Assembly: GCF_000317515.1 (NCBI RefSeq)
Contig: NC_019738.1
Location: forward strand, 3,126,001-3,190,000
DNA length: 64,000 nucleotides
Reading direction: 5' to 3'
Origin: Allocoleopsis franciscana PCC 7113
GTDB lineage: Bacteria; Cyanobacteriota; Cyanobacteriia; Cyanobacteriales; Coleofasciculaceae
Shown: positions 1-8,554 of the stretch, in pieces
Numbering within the stretch: the first letter of the stretch is position 1
Layout of the letters: every line of letters starts with the position of its first letter
Position numbers and translations under genes: made by a program
The notes under the pieces: generated by a model
Seen by the model: only the letters and a program-made list of their open reading frames with translations
Databases searched by the model: none
What the model was told of the DNA's origin: nothing

Positions 1-1941
1 GAAACTATTGACAACGGTTCCACTTTCGGTAGTGAACTGAGTCAAATCCACCCAAGGCCCAACACCGCGCCGAAACCAACCTGTCACACCAACCTGCGCC
101 CCTAATAGATTTTTCACCCGCTTCATGCCAAACCAGAAATTCCCCAAAGGGCCAAAGCGAGAGGCATAATGCAGGAAAATCAGACCCGTGCGGTCTTGGA
201 GTTTCAAGTCAGACCCAAACTCATACCCGGCATCGCCGCGCCCCATCAACTCACCTTGTAGCTTGACCGGCTTACCCCGCAACGGACTCGCGTAGGGGTC
301 AGACATTAACTTCAACACATCCGATTCCGGTGCTTCTTTGAAGTTGGGGAACATCACAAAGGTGCGGATTAAGGTTCCTAATCCCAATCCCAAGATTGGC
401 AAAGCCACCAGTGCCATAGGTATCGTTCCCGTTAGCACAATCCCCACTGCCAAACCCACAAACAACCCAATCGGCATCGCCGAGAAGATGACTAAATCCA
501 GGACAAAGCTACCATAGAGCTTTTTCTTACTCAGGCTTTTCCCCTCTCCCACCACGCGCCCCATGTCAAACTCCGTGGGTAAACCCAACTGTTCGGCATA
601 GGTACTCAAGGCACGAACCCGCTTGCCGGTTAGGGGGTGAGTCGAATTCAACTCCATCCACCAACCCCAAGGGTTAAACAAATCCCACAAAAAGACTCGA
701 CCGAGTTGGTAGGGTTTAGCGGCAACCCGGTAAGCAGTACCCGTACTAGCGGCGGCTTTGTGGTCATAAATTCCTAAGGCGCGAGTGCCTTCAATCAGAC
801 GGCTGGGTTCTGAGGAGTGTTTGCCTTCTTCTAAAATCCCGTAAGCAATCTTCACCAAGGCACGAGAAAGGGCGTTAGGATTACCCGTGGTTTCTGCTGC
901 AAAGTGGTCGGCAAAATACTCTCGTGTCCGGGACAGGTAGAGAACTAAGTAAGTCCCAATGATATAAAACGGATAGGCAACCAAGGCAGCCGTCCCCGCC
1001 GCATCTTTCAGCTTATCGTTGCCGCCCCGACCGAAGCGTCTCGCAAAGTTGTAAATCAGGTAGGTGATTTGCACTAATGTGGAGGCTAACGTCATCACCG
1101 CAAAGTCCCAATGGACGATGTGTCCTAGTTCGTGGGCGTAGACGGTGGCAATTTCATCATCATCCAGGTAGGTAAATAATCCCTGACTCACCACGAGACG
1201 GGCGCTGTTGGGTAATGCGCCATAGGTAAAGGCGGTGGGGTTCTGGTCGTCGATGATTCCCAGTCGGGGGGTTTTGAGTTTTTTCTGTTGACAAACCCGC
1301 CCAATGACTCGCGCCGCTTCCGGACTTTGACGCGCCACCTCGTCGAGGGAAACCCAACGGGTGTTGTATAGCCATCTCTGGGTTAAGTCCATCAGGAAGG
1401 GAGAGAGGAAAAAACCCGCAATGTTAAAGATGACGGTAATCCCTAAGGCGATCGCTAAGCCGGTGGTAGGGTCGTGACTATCCAGGATAAACACCAGAGC
1501 TAAGGATAAGACCAACACCATGCCGATTAGCAAGGAAACGGTGACGCCAGAAGCCAAGGCGAGATTGCCTGCCACACTCGCCATTGTTAGCTTCACACCC
1601 ACTTGAGTGGCGCGGCTGGCTTTTTGGATGGCATGGGACGGCTGTGGTATGGGTGAGGGAGAAGGTGCTGATTCGGCTGTTTGAGTACTACTGAGGGAAT
1701 TGAGAGCATTCATCGCCCAACTGCTGACTTGGGGGTTTTCATTCGTACTCAAATCTTTGGCAAGTGCGATCGCTTGTTCTGTATCGCCCAGACGATGATA
1801 GGCTTTCACCAATCCTACCTGAGCTTGAATATACCCTTTAGAGCCTCGTTGGGTGTAATACTGACAGAAATCTTGCAGGATTTGAACGGCATCTCGATAA
1901 CGTCCTTCATTTAGGGCATCTAATCCAGCTTGGAGTGACAT
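1..1941 (-). CDS. M48 family metalloprotease with N-terminal repeat region, partial
   Basis: This is a membrane zinc endopeptidase of the HtpX/Ste24 (M48) type; the C-terminus runs off the left edge of the window. The start is the ATG at 1941. Residues 1-75 form a helical, TPR-like segment (short repeats about chain length and order). Two hydrophobic segments follow at about 120-180, and then the zinc motif HELGH at residues 270-274, followed by a downstream RTREYFAD segment that would supply the third zinc ligand (Glu). Another hydrophobic pair lies after residue 400. M48 proteases of this kind take part in membrane protein quality control. The TPR-like N-terminus is common in cyanobacterial members. 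The frame stays open to base 1. Substrate unknown. Confidence 0.9.
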   Translation of the reverse strand, partial: MSLQAGLDALNEGRYRDAVQILQDFCQYYTQRGSKGYIQAQVGLVKAYHRLGDTEQAIALAKDLSTNENPQVSSWAMNALNSLSSTQTAESAPSPSPIPQPSHAIQKASRATQVGVKLTMASVAGNLALASGVTVSLLIGMVLVLSLALVFILDSHDPTTGLAIALGITVIFNIAGFFLSPFLMDLTQRWLYNTRWVSLDEVARQSPEAARVIGRVCQQKKLKTPRLGIIDDQNPTAFTYGALPNSARLVVSQGLFTYLDDDEIATVYAHELGHIVHWDFAVMTLASTLVQITYLIYNFARRFGRGGNDKLKDAAGTAALVAYPFYIIGTYLVLYLSRTREYFADHFAAETTGNPNALSRALVKIAYGILEEGKHSSEPSRLIEGTRALGIYDHKAAASTGTAYRVAAKPYQLGRVFLWDLFNPWGWWMELNSTHPLTGKRVRALSTYAEQLGLPTEFDMGRVVGEGKSLSKKKLYGSFVLDLVIFSAMPIGLFVGLAVGIVLTGTIPMALVALPILGLGLGTLIRTFVMFPNFKEAPESDVLKLMSDPYASPLRGKPVKLQGELMGRGDAGYEFGSDLKLQDRTGLIFLHYASRFGPLGNFWFGMKRVKNLLGAQVGVTGWFRRGVGPWVDLTQFTTESGTVVNSF

Positions 1942-2703
1942 AGACCTCTCCGTTCAAAAAAATGGGTATTGAGTCAATCAATACTTAGTAATACAAGCGT
2001 CGTCACGGAGAATTCGTAAAAATTCAAAAATATCTTGAACCTCCAGCTAGAGAACTGGTCGGGGATGGTCTTTGTTCCTGATGATTGAGTTTTTCACCGG
2101 ATGGAATGGAGACTCCCCAAAAAGTCAAGCAAAATTACTTATCATTAACCCAAGCTGATGCCAATTAATCATTAAAATTGGAAGCTATCTTTCTCTCAAA
2201 TCTTTAAACTATTTAACAAAAATTAAAATGGAATCGCCAAGAAAACGCTTTGGTAAAAAGAGCTACAATTCTTGGTAAAAATAAACGTAAGAATTAGAAA
2301 AAGATTGCCCATCAGTAGAGTCAGTCCAATTGAAATTGACCACTACCGAGATTTAAGATACGGCTTGGTTCGATAGATGAGGGGCGTGGTTGAGAACCAC
2401 TATTAATTAGACTTTTGCACAGAAGTGAGTGTCAGCTCAGATTTTTAGAGCATTGGCATTGCTTAGATCTAGCGCTCATGATTAACTAATAAATTGTGGT
2501 TTGTAAAGTTAGAAGGGCGACTGGTTGAGTTAATTCTTAAAGATAATCAGGCAATCGTGAGACTGTTAGGGAAACGTTGAAAAAAGTACACTATTGCTAG
2601 CTCTCAAAAGGTGCGATTGCGCTGCACGCATCATTGCTCTTGAGTCGAGAGCAAGGGGATCGCATAGGAACACACAAGGATGGAGAGGACAAAATAAAGA
2701 CCC
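1942..2703. other. Intergenic region, 760 bp
   Basis: This divergent intergenic region lies between the M48 protease (minus) and the GUN4 gene (plus) and is A/T-rich. The only structure that stands out is a tight 6-bp hairpin at 2386-2400 (GTGGTT, loop GAG, AACCAC). Open frames here lack coding character. It presumably holds both promoters, but I cannot place them with confidence. Confidence 0.5.
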
Positions 2704-3573
2704 ATGACAAATCATCTCAACCAACCTCGTCCCGGCAACTTCCTTCTTCGTGAGCAATCCTCATCAACAGAAATGAGTTGCTTAATGGGACTGGAAGAAT
2801 TAAAGTCGCATTTGAGCAGTAAATCCAAGGAAACTCGAATTGCTGTACTCTCCGAGGCGCTTAAATGCGGTCAGCCTGGAAAAAATTGGATTTTTCAGAT
2901 TCTCAAGCATGAGACTGGCCCTGTGCAGTGGGGCGCGTATGATGTGCTTTGGGATAGTGCCAATGAGAGTACTCGACAAAAGTTATTGCCCTATTGGCCT
3001 TTGCATTCAGAAGTTGGGGTAGACTACACCCGCCTGCGGGACTTGTTGGCAGCCGGTCAGTGGAAAGAGGCGGAAGGGGAAACCAAAAAGGTCATGCTCA
3101 AAGCAGCAGGACGCGAGAAGGAAGGTTTACTCGACAGAGAAGCGAGTGAAAATTTTCCCATCGTAGACCTTCGTACCATTGACCAGTTATGGGTTAAGTT
3201 CTCAAAAGGGCGCTTCGGATTTAGCGTGCAAAAGCAGATTTTGCAGCGTCTGGTGGGAGAGGAGAATGTCAACCCAGAAACGTCAGAACGCCGTCGCGTT
3301 GCTGAAGACTTTAAAGTACACATCAATGAGTTTGGTGAACAGGTAGGATGGCGCATGGCGGGAAATTGGTTGAACTTTCGCGACCTGATGTTTGACACCT
3401 GTGCACCGGAAGGACACCTGCCTTCACCTAGTTTTGCCACTCCTTGCAATGGCAATGAGGGGGAAGAACAACAACCTTGGGGACGGTGGTGTGTTTCGTT
3501 TTGTTTTGGGGGGATTAAGTGTGGGGTGTTGTTTTTGGGTTGGTGGTCTTTGCTTTCACGGTTAGACTCGTAA
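2704..3573 (+). CDS. GUN4 domain-containing protein
   Basis: The GUN4 core runs from about residue 107 (DYTRLRDLL, AGQWKEAE) through AAGREKEG, DLRTIDQLWVKFS and GRFGFSVQKQI to about residue 235. GUN4 domains bind protoporphyrin IX and Mg-protoporphyrin; the canonical Gun4 stimulates Mg-chelatase in chlorophyll synthesis. An N-terminal helical domain (about residues 30-100) precedes the core, as in cyanobacterial Gun4. The C-terminal 45 residues are unusually rich in Gly, Trp, Cys and Phe and do not resemble the core. An ATG at 2773 is an alternative start; neither start has a strong Shine-Dalgarno sequence. Many cyanobacteria carry several GUN4-domain proteins, so this need not be the chelatase activator itself. 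Confidence 0.85.
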   Translation: MTNHLNQPRPGNFLLREQSSSTEMSCLMGLEELKSHLSSKSKETRIAVLSEALKCGQPGKNWIFQILKHETGPVQWGAYDVLWDSANESTRQKLLPYWPLHSEVGVDYTRLRDLLAAGQWKEAEGETKKVMLKAAGREKEGLLDREASENFPIVDLRTIDQLWVKFSKGRFGFSVQKQILQRLVGEENVNPETSERRRVAEDFKVHINEFGEQVGWRMAGNWLNFRDLMFDTCAPEGHLPSPSFATPCNGNEGEEQQPWGRWCVSFCFGGIKCGVLFLGWWSLLSRLDS

Positions 3574-3583
3574 CCCCTCCCCA

Positions 3584-3606
3584 TCCCTCCCCGCAACCGG
3601 GAGGGA
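3584..3606 (+). terminator. G/C-rich hairpin after the GUN4 gene
   Basis: The perfect inverted repeat TCCCTCCC / GGGAGGGA (3584-3591 and 3599-3606) has a 7-nt loop and sits 10 bases after the GUN4 stop codon. There is no T-tract, so it may act as an RNA 3' end or simply be the first member of the palindrome cluster that follows. Confidence 0.4.
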
Positions 3607-3639
3607 GTAATACTAATTCACTCAATGCTTGCTACAGAT

Positions 3640-3870
3640 AGTTTTCTTGTTCCCCCCTTGATAAGGGGGGCTAGGGCGTGTTTTCAAATTTCTCTGTCAG
3701 ATTTAGATCCCCCTAAATCCCCCTTGTAGATCCCCCTCCCGTCCCCCTTAAAAAGGGGGAAGCCAGAGGATGCTTCGCTTTTGATTTAACGGGGACTTTG
3801 ATTGGATTCTCCCCCCTTAATAACCGGAGCTTTAGTGAGGGGGGCTGGGGGGGATCGAACGAAAAGTAGG
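3640..3870. repeat. Cluster of C/G-rich palindromic repeats
   Basis: Several hairpins lie in tandem: CCCCCCTT/AAGGGGGG at 3652-3670, a CCCCCTT/AAGGGGG-type hairpin near 3739-3761, and C-runs at 3708-3740. The stretch at 3822-3840 contains, in reverse orientation, the 17-mer CCTCACTAAAGCTCCGG that is also found at 6072-6088 and inside ureC at 61299-61315. This looks like an accumulation of small interspersed repeats rather than a gene. Confidence 0.7.
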
Positions 3871-3934
3871 TTATTAAGAAGGGTCGGCATGGTGCTAAAA
3901 TTGGGGGTTACATGTCGGTATCTGCTCTAAAGCC

Positions 3935-5239
3935 ATGACCGCTTCTCCTGTTGCTTCCCTCCCCCTAACCGCGATCGCTAAAGCTACTCGTCAAGCTGCA
4001 CGGCAGTTGGCGGTACTCCCCACTGAGGCGAGGAATCAAGCGGTGGAAGCGATCGCCCAAGCCTTAGAAGCCGCGACTCCAGAAATTTTGGCGGCAAATG
4101 CGGCGGATTGCCAAGCGGCACAGGCGGAGGGGATTGCGAAACCTTTGTATAATCGCCTGAAGCTGGATGAGACGAAGTTGAAAGCGGCGATTGAGGGGGT
4201 GCGCGATGTGGGGAAGTTGGCTGATCCCGTGGGTACGGTGCAAATTCAGCGGGAACTGGATGAAGGATTAATCCTGAAGCGGATTACCTGTCCGGTGGGG
4301 GTTTTGGGGATTATTTTTGAAGCGCGTCCCGATGCCTTGATTCAAATTACCTCCTTGGCGATTAAGTCGGGGAATGGGGTGATTCTTAAAGGGGGCAAAG
4401 AAGCGATTCGTTCTTGTGAAACGTTGGTGAAAGCGATTCATCAAGGATTATCGACAACGGCGGTAGATGCGGCGGCGGTGCAATTGCTGACAACCCGAGA
4501 AGAAATCCGGGCGTTGTTGCAGCTTGATGAGTATGTGGATTTAATTATTCCTAGGGGATCGAATGAATTTGTCAGGTATGTGCAGGAAAATACGCGCATT
4601 CCGGTTTTAGGTCATGCGGATGGTATTTGTCATCTATATATAGATCGGGCGGCGGAACTTCAGAAAGCGGTTGAGATTACGGTGGATGCGAAGACGCAAT
4701 ATCCAGCGGTTTGTAATGCGATTGAAACGCTGCTGGTGCATTCTGCGATCGCACCAACTTTCCTACCCCTAGCGGCGGCGGCTTTACAAAAACGGAATGT
4801 GGAGTTGCGCGGGGATGAGGTAACTTGCCAGATTTTGGAGATGGCGGCTGCCACTGAGGAAGATTGGTCTACGGAGTACAACGATTTAGTTTTGTCGATT
4901 AAGGTGGTAGATTCTCTGGAAGAGGCGATCGCACATATCAATACATACGGTTCTCGGCATACGGATGCAATTGTTACCGAAGACCCAAATATAGCGGATA
5001 CGTTTCTCAATCAGGTGGATTCGGCGAATGTGTTTCACAACTGTTCTACCCGTTTTGCGGATGGTTTCCGCTATGGTTTTGGCGCAGAAGTGGGAATTAG
5101 TACCCAAAAGATGCCGCCGCGTGGGCCGGTGGGGTTAGAAGGGTTGATTACTTATAAGTATAAGGTGACAGGGAATGGTCACATTGTTGCTCCTTACGCG
5201 GGTAAGGATGCTAAGCCGTTCACTCATCGGGATTTTTAG
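3935..5239 (+). CDS. proA: Glutamate-5-semialdehyde dehydrogenase (gamma-glutamyl phosphate reductase)
   Basis: This enzyme performs the second step of proline synthesis: NADPH-dependent reduction of gamma-glutamyl phosphate to glutamate-5-semialdehyde in the cytosol. At 434 residues it has the full family length. Recognisable segments are the N-terminal helix ([12 protein letters not shown]), [19 protein letters not shown], the [10 protein letters not shown] and [11 protein letters not shown] stretches, and the active-site region [14 protein letters not shown] with the catalytic Cys at residue 260. The C-terminal [18 protein letters not shown] block is also present. The start ATG at 3935 follows a HIP1-poor spacer. 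The gene appears monocistronic; no proB is adjacent. Confidence 0.97.
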   Translation: MTASPVASLPLTAIAKATRQAARQLAVLPTEARNQAVEAIAQALEAATPEILAANAADCQAAQAEGIAKPLYNRLKLDETKLKAAIEGVRDVGKLADPVGTVQIQRELDEGLILKRITCPVGVLGIIFEARPDALIQITSLAIKSGNGVILKGGKEAIRSCETLVKAIHQGLSTTAVDAAAVQLLTTREEIRALLQLDEYVDLIIPRGSNEFVRYVQENTRIPVLGHADGICHLYIDRAAELQKAVEITVDAKTQYPAVCNAIETLLVHSAIAPTFLPLAAAALQKRNVELRGDEVTCQILEMAAATEEDWSTEYNDLVLSIKVVDSLEEAIAHINTYGSRHTDAIVTEDPNIADTFLNQVDSANVFHNCSTRFADGFRYGFGAEVGISTQKMPPRGPVGLEGLITYKYKVTGNGHIVAPYAGKDAKPFTHRDF

Positions 5240-5504
5240 GTTTTTTGGCTGTTTTGGTGACAACCAGTAGGTGTTTTTTGGAGGGGGTTCAAAATTGGGG
5301 CTGTATTCCTTATCCCACAAGGGTTTTAAGTCTTTGCCCTTCTCAGGGGTGTGTCACGGTTTCTGAAACCTTTGATATGGCTAGATTTCAGCGGATTTTT
5401 TATTTTACTCTTGTCATCCTTTGGCTCTGGAATGCTACTATAAGAGGTGTCCGTCACCAACGTACCTTGAAAACTAAATATAGTAAGGGTTCTGGATGCC
5501 TGCG
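5240..5504 (+). promoter_or_regulatory. Putative CRISPR leader
   Basis: This 265-bp stretch has no convincing gene and lies between the proA stop and the first repeat. It becomes A/T-rich close to the array. Its side is chosen because the repeats are perfect here and the degenerate repeat is at the other end, which is the usual leader-to-trailer polarity. The repeats also read with ATTGAAAC at their 3' end in this direction, the typical crRNA handle orientation. Confidence 0.6.
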
Positions 5505-6041
5505 GTTTAAATTCCACTTAATCCCTATCAGGGATTGAAACTTGCTCTATAAGCAGGTGCCTCGCGCCGATGTTGAGTTTAAATTCCACTTAATCCCTAT
5601 CAGGGATTGAAACTTTACTGGTTTAAGTAGTTCATCAGAGGCAAATTGTTAGGTTTAAATTCCACTTAATCCCTATCAGGGATTGAAACTAAAGACTGTA
5701 AGGGATATTGAGTAATTATACTCAGCTAGTTTAAATTCCACTTAATCCCTATCAGGGATTGAAACATAATGTTATCTCTGACTTATCAAGCTTGTATTTG
5801 TTTAAATTCCACTTAATCCCTATCAGGGATTGAAACACATTGAATAGGAAGAGAAAAACAAAGACGGATTCAGTTTAAATTCCACTTAATCCCTATCAGG
5901 GATTGAAACTTTTAAGTACGTAAGGTGCATTCATTTTTACTTCACGTTTAAATTCCACTTAATCCCTATCAGGGATTGAAACAAGCTTACACCTAAACAA
6001 CAAACTAATCTCTTCGGTTTAAATTCCACTTAATCCCTATC
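5505..6041 (+). CRISPR. CRISPR array, 7 full repeats and 1 truncated repeat, 7 spacers
   Basis: The 37-nt repeat starts GTTTAAATTCCACTT and ends CAGGGATTGAAAC, with the internal palindrome AATCCCTATCAGGGATT. Full copies start at 5505, 5577, 5653, 5729, 5800, 5873 and 5946 and are identical by eye. The eighth, at 6017-6041, keeps only its first 25 nt. Spacers are 35, 39, 39, 34, 36, 36 and 34 nt. The ATTGAAAC end is common for type I-D/III-associated cyanobacterial repeats, but subtype cannot be fixed without cas genes, and none lies in this window. No spacer matches other parts of the window by eye. Confidence 0.98.
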
Positions 6042-6155
6042 TCGGCTCCGGTTGATTTTTCTCCAGTCCGTCCTCACTAAAGCTCCGGCGGCGGACTTCG
6101 GTTTTATAGCCGCGAATTCCATTCGCCAGGGCTTATTTCTTCCGGAGTCGTCTTT
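6042..6155. repeat. Interspersed-repeat sequence abutting the CRISPR trailer
   Basis: Directly after the break in the last CRISPR repeat comes non-array sequence with the 17-mer CCTCACTAAAGCTCCGG (6072-6088), shared with 3823-3839 (reverse) and with ureC at 61299-61315. The abrupt switch at 6041/6042 suggests that a rearrangement or repeat insertion removed the rest of the array's distal repeat. Confidence 0.55.
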
Positions 6156-6232
6156 AGACGAATGCGAGCTATTAGCCAGGGGTTTAAACCCTTAGCGAGT
6201 TATTGCGACTAGTGCAAGATCTGAGAAGACCT
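6156..6232 (+). pseudogene. Decayed copy of the small ORF at 13768-13959
   Basis: Twenty bases at 6156-6175 are identical to 13863-13882, and similarity continues with substitutions to about 6232. In the matching frame the residues read DECELLARGLNP followed by TAG where the other copy has TGG (Trp), then a diverged tail. It is therefore a fragment of a small gene family disrupted by a nonsense mutation. The function of the family is unknown to me. Confidence 0.6.
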
Positions 6233-6406
6233 ATTCTTCTGCCCTCCAAAGGCAACATCCCCAAGAAAAAACCCCAGAGCTCGTGAAAGCACTGGGGGAG
6301 TCATCAGGGTGTATCTACTTATTTCCTTATCCGTCATCCCTCGAACCATTTCCGGATAAATCGAGAAAAGTTCCATCCTAGCTTCAGGTGCATCCCTAGA
6401 ACTCAT
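6209..6406 (-). CDS. Small hypothetical protein, 65 aa
   Basis: I do not recognise a family. The ATG at 6406 overlaps the stop codon of the upstream 38-aa gene as ATGA and is preceded by GGAGAAGGATAA, a good Shine-Dalgarno sequence at proper distance; both suggest translational coupling. The protein is soluble, with charged residues at both ends and a short hydrophobic LSRALGFFLGDVAFG stretch near residues 40-54. Its 3' end overlaps the decayed repeat copy at 6156-6232, so the C-terminus may have been altered by that sequence. It is the last gene of a five-gene minus-strand cluster. Confidence 0.5.
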   Translation of the reverse strand: MSSRDAPEARMELFSIYPEMVRGMTDKEISRYTLMTPPVLSRALGFFLGDVAFGGQKNRSSQILH

Positions 6407-6519
6407 TTATCCTTCTCCCCAAATGCCAATACACCCTTAAATAACATCAACAAACCGCCCACTAAGATAGCCAGTGCTACCCCACCGGCGACCAAATCCA
6501 TTAAATGTGTTGTTTCCAT
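6403..6519 (-). CDS. Tiny membrane protein, 38 aa
   Basis: The sequence begins METTHLMDLVAGG and contains one transmembrane helix (about residues 9-29, rich in Ala, Val, Gly and Leu) followed by a short basic/acidic tail ending GEKDK. AGGAAAG lies about 5 bases ahead of the ATG at 6519. The stop overlaps the start of the next gene by four bases (ATGA), and the Nudix stop lies only 26 bases upstream. No family is recognised. The single-helix form would fit a small membrane-bound regulator or accessory subunit, but that is inference. Confidence 0.6.
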   Translation of the reverse strand: METTHLMDLVAGGVALAILVGGLLMLFKGVLAFGEKDK

Positions 6520-6545
6520 AATTCTTTCCTAAAACTTCCGCATCC

Positions 6546-7268
6546 TCAAATTGACAGATATTGTTTTCCTTCAAAATATCTCTCAACCTGAATCGCTACT
6601 TTATACGGATAAGCATCAATTGAGGGCACAAAACTTTTTTTCGTTACATTCATCTGATGCGCTTGAGGCAACCGATTCAGCAACTCCACCCCTTGAGCTT
6701 CATAACTATAGCCCTCCAAGGTAAATAACTTCAACATTTCCCTCACTGGTATCTCATAGAAACCCGCCAACTCTTCAGGCTGAAGTTTAAACGCCTCAAT
6801 AGTTAAATCAGTTTCATATAAAAAAACATCAATAAGCTCATTATTTTTAACCCCTTGTTCTCGATAAACCACCAAGCGCTTCCCCAAGGGTGTCAAGTCT
6901 TCCAATTTAACCGTTAAACCAATCTCTTCTTCAACTTCCCGTACCCCATCCGCCATCTTTTCGCCCGAACGGTAATGACCCCCAACCGGCACATCCAGAT
7001 ATCCCGGAGCCACATCTTTATCTTCCTTGCGACGTTGTAAATACATCATCGGCTCTTTACTATGACTAACCAGCCAAAGATGAAATGCTCCGTGCCAATC
7101 CCCTTCTGCATGAACTAAAGAGCGAGCTTTTGTCTGTCCTGTAGGATAACCTGTAACGGGGTCTAGGATATCGAAAACCTCTTCTGCATCTGGTTGAAAT
7201 TGAAGCATTTTTTCCGAAATCATAGTGACCCCATTATCGATCGCAGCCCTCAAAATGATCTGATTCAT
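6546..7268 (-). CDS. Nudix hydrolase, IPP isomerase-like
   Basis: The protein hydrolyses or isomerises a nucleoside- or isoprenoid-diphosphate type substrate. The Nudix box lies at residues 96-118 and ends REVEEEIGL; its first Glu is displaced by one residue (SGE at 101-103), a pattern seen in the IPP-isomerase-like/YfcD-type branch. The segment FDILDPVTGYPTG near residue 32 and the Trp-His (DWHGAFHLWL) segment also match that branch. Translation may begin at the ATG at 7268 or at Met16 or Met21, since most relatives begin close to that point. It lies 26 bases after the HetZ-like gene on the same strand, which suggests cotranscription. The substrate cannot be named from sequence. Confidence 0.85.
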   Translation of the reverse strand: MNQIILRAAIDNGVTMISEKMLQFQPDAEEVFDILDPVTGYPTGQTKARSLVHAEGDWHGAFHLWLVSHSKEPMMYLQRRKEDKDVAPGYLDVPVGGHYRSGEKMADGVREVEEEIGLTVKLEDLTPLGKRLVVYREQGVKNNELIDVFLYETDLTIEAFKLQPEELAGFYEIPVREMLKLFTLEGYSYEAQGVELLNRLPQAHQMNVTKKSFVPSIDAYPYKVAIQVERYFEGKQYLSI

Positions 7269-7294
7269 GCTTTTCCCATCCCTGTGCAGCCAGC

Positions 7295-8530
7295 TTAGGC
7301 CGCCACGGACTGGTTATTACCCTCCTGAACCGTCTCTACTCCATTGTTACGAACCAAACTTGCCATCTCTAACACTTGAGTCCAGCGCTTTTGCACTTGT
7401 TTCGGTGTAATTTTCAGAGCTTTGACAATCTCAAAATCGCTCATTTTCGCCCGCTTGAGTTCTAACAATTGCTGTTGCATGGGGTCAAGTTGACCGACAA
7501 AAGCATCCCACTGCTTAGAAGAAAGTCCCAGTTTTTGATCCAAGTCAGCACCTAACCATTGATGTACCAGTTGCCACTGAGACGTGCGGGCAAATTTTTC
7601 TACATGGTACTTAAAGCGCTGTTGCAGATAGTCCCGTTGGCGTGGGGTTAAACCCATGATGTTGTCAATTTCGGGGGCGGCAAAGTCTTGCAGCTTTAAG
7701 ATTAAGTAATCGGCACAATCTTTGTGACCCTGACTTTCCAGGTATTGTACCAGCTCACCCACAACGCGATCGCGCAGAACTGCGTCATGAGGGTCTTTGG
7801 TTTCAGCCACTAAACGCTCTCGTACTTGCTGGATCATCGGTGAACGGCTTTGCATCTGTGCCTCTTCACCTTTAGCAAACTCGGTTACCTGTTCAATATC
7901 CATGACAGTATCAGTGGGTTGGCGCTTGGCAAAGCTTTTAGCTCTGAGTACCAGTAATTGCACAGCACCATAACCCGTCATCACCCGCCGCTTGGCGTAT
8001 TGCTCGGTAAACGCCATGTATTCGGCTAATTCAATTTTGGTGCGAGGGGTGTAGTTGTCAGCAACCTGATTTTCCCGTCGAAACGCTTTGAGGGAATCAG
8101 CATAAAAGTCTTGCAAGAAGTCTTCAATCAACAGACGGCGAGCGGCAAAGCTTAACTGAGCTTGAGCGGGTGCCACTTGGCGATATATCATCACGCTCAG
8201 GTTGCTGTGTAGTTCCACACGACCTTGCTTAGAACCCAGCTTATAGTACTCAACACACTTCGAGAGACGATGACGTGCCAAGGTTAACTGCCAGGAGCGA
8301 ATGTCACCGCCCTGTTGGATGCGGTCACTTTTATCACAAATCCGTTCGACTTCGGTCACGATGCGCTGGATGACCGTTACAGCGTTGCTAGGTAAGGAAC
8401 CCAGTTGACGGGTCAGTTCTTCTTTCAACAACTCAATCAACGCCATAGTGTCTTGGTTGGTGATATTGTCCGGAGCGTTGTCAGTGGTGACGGAAGATTG
8501 GGGTAAGGAGTTGCTGGTTGTAGTGTTCAT
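7295..8530 (-). CDS. hetZ: HetZ-family DNA-binding regulator
   Basis: The 411-residue protein matches the HetZ family in length and in blocks I recall: LARHRLSKCVEYYKLGS, GRVELHSNLSVMIYR, LLIEDFLQDFYADSLKAFRRENQ and LAEYMAFTEQYAKRR. HetZ acts early in heterocyst differentiation in Anabaena, but homologues also occur in filamentous cyanobacteria without heterocysts. The C-terminus (about residues 360-395, MSDFEIVKALKITPKQVQKRW) looks like a sigma-region-4 type helix-turn-helix, consistent with DNA binding. It sits second in a tight minus-strand cluster. A HetZ paralogue rather than the true orthologue is possible, because the usual patU/hetP neighbours are absent. Confidence 0.72.
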   Translation of the reverse strand: MNTTTSNSLPQSSVTTDNAPDNITNQDTMALIELLKEELTRQLGSLPSNAVTVIQRIVTEVERICDKSDRIQQGGDIRSWQLTLARHRLSKCVEYYKLGSKQGRVELHSNLSVMIYRQVAPAQAQLSFAARRLLIEDFLQDFYADSLKAFRRENQVADNYTPRTKIELAEYMAFTEQYAKRRVMTGYGAVQLLVLRAKSFAKRQPTDTVMDIEQVTEFAKGEEAQMQSRSPMIQQVRERLVAETKDPHDAVLRDRVVGELVQYLESQGHKDCADYLILKLQDFAAPEIDNIMGLTPRQRDYLQQRFKYHVEKFARTSQWQLVHQWLGADLDQKLGLSSKQWDAFVGQLDPMQQQLLELKRAKMSDFEIVKALKITPKQVQKRWTQVLEMASLVRNNGVETVQEGNNQSVAA

Positions 8531-8554
8531 GGTAAAAGCCCTATTAGAGTTGAG

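Noticed and set aside
3057-3596. 179-codon minus-strand open frame
   Set aside because: Antisense to the GUN4-domain gene with no recognisable domain; a shadow frame.
5240-6045. Possible cas genes beside the CRISPR array
   Set aside because: Neither flank nor the rest of the window encodes Cas1, Cas2, Cas10, Cas3 or other recognisable Cas proteins.
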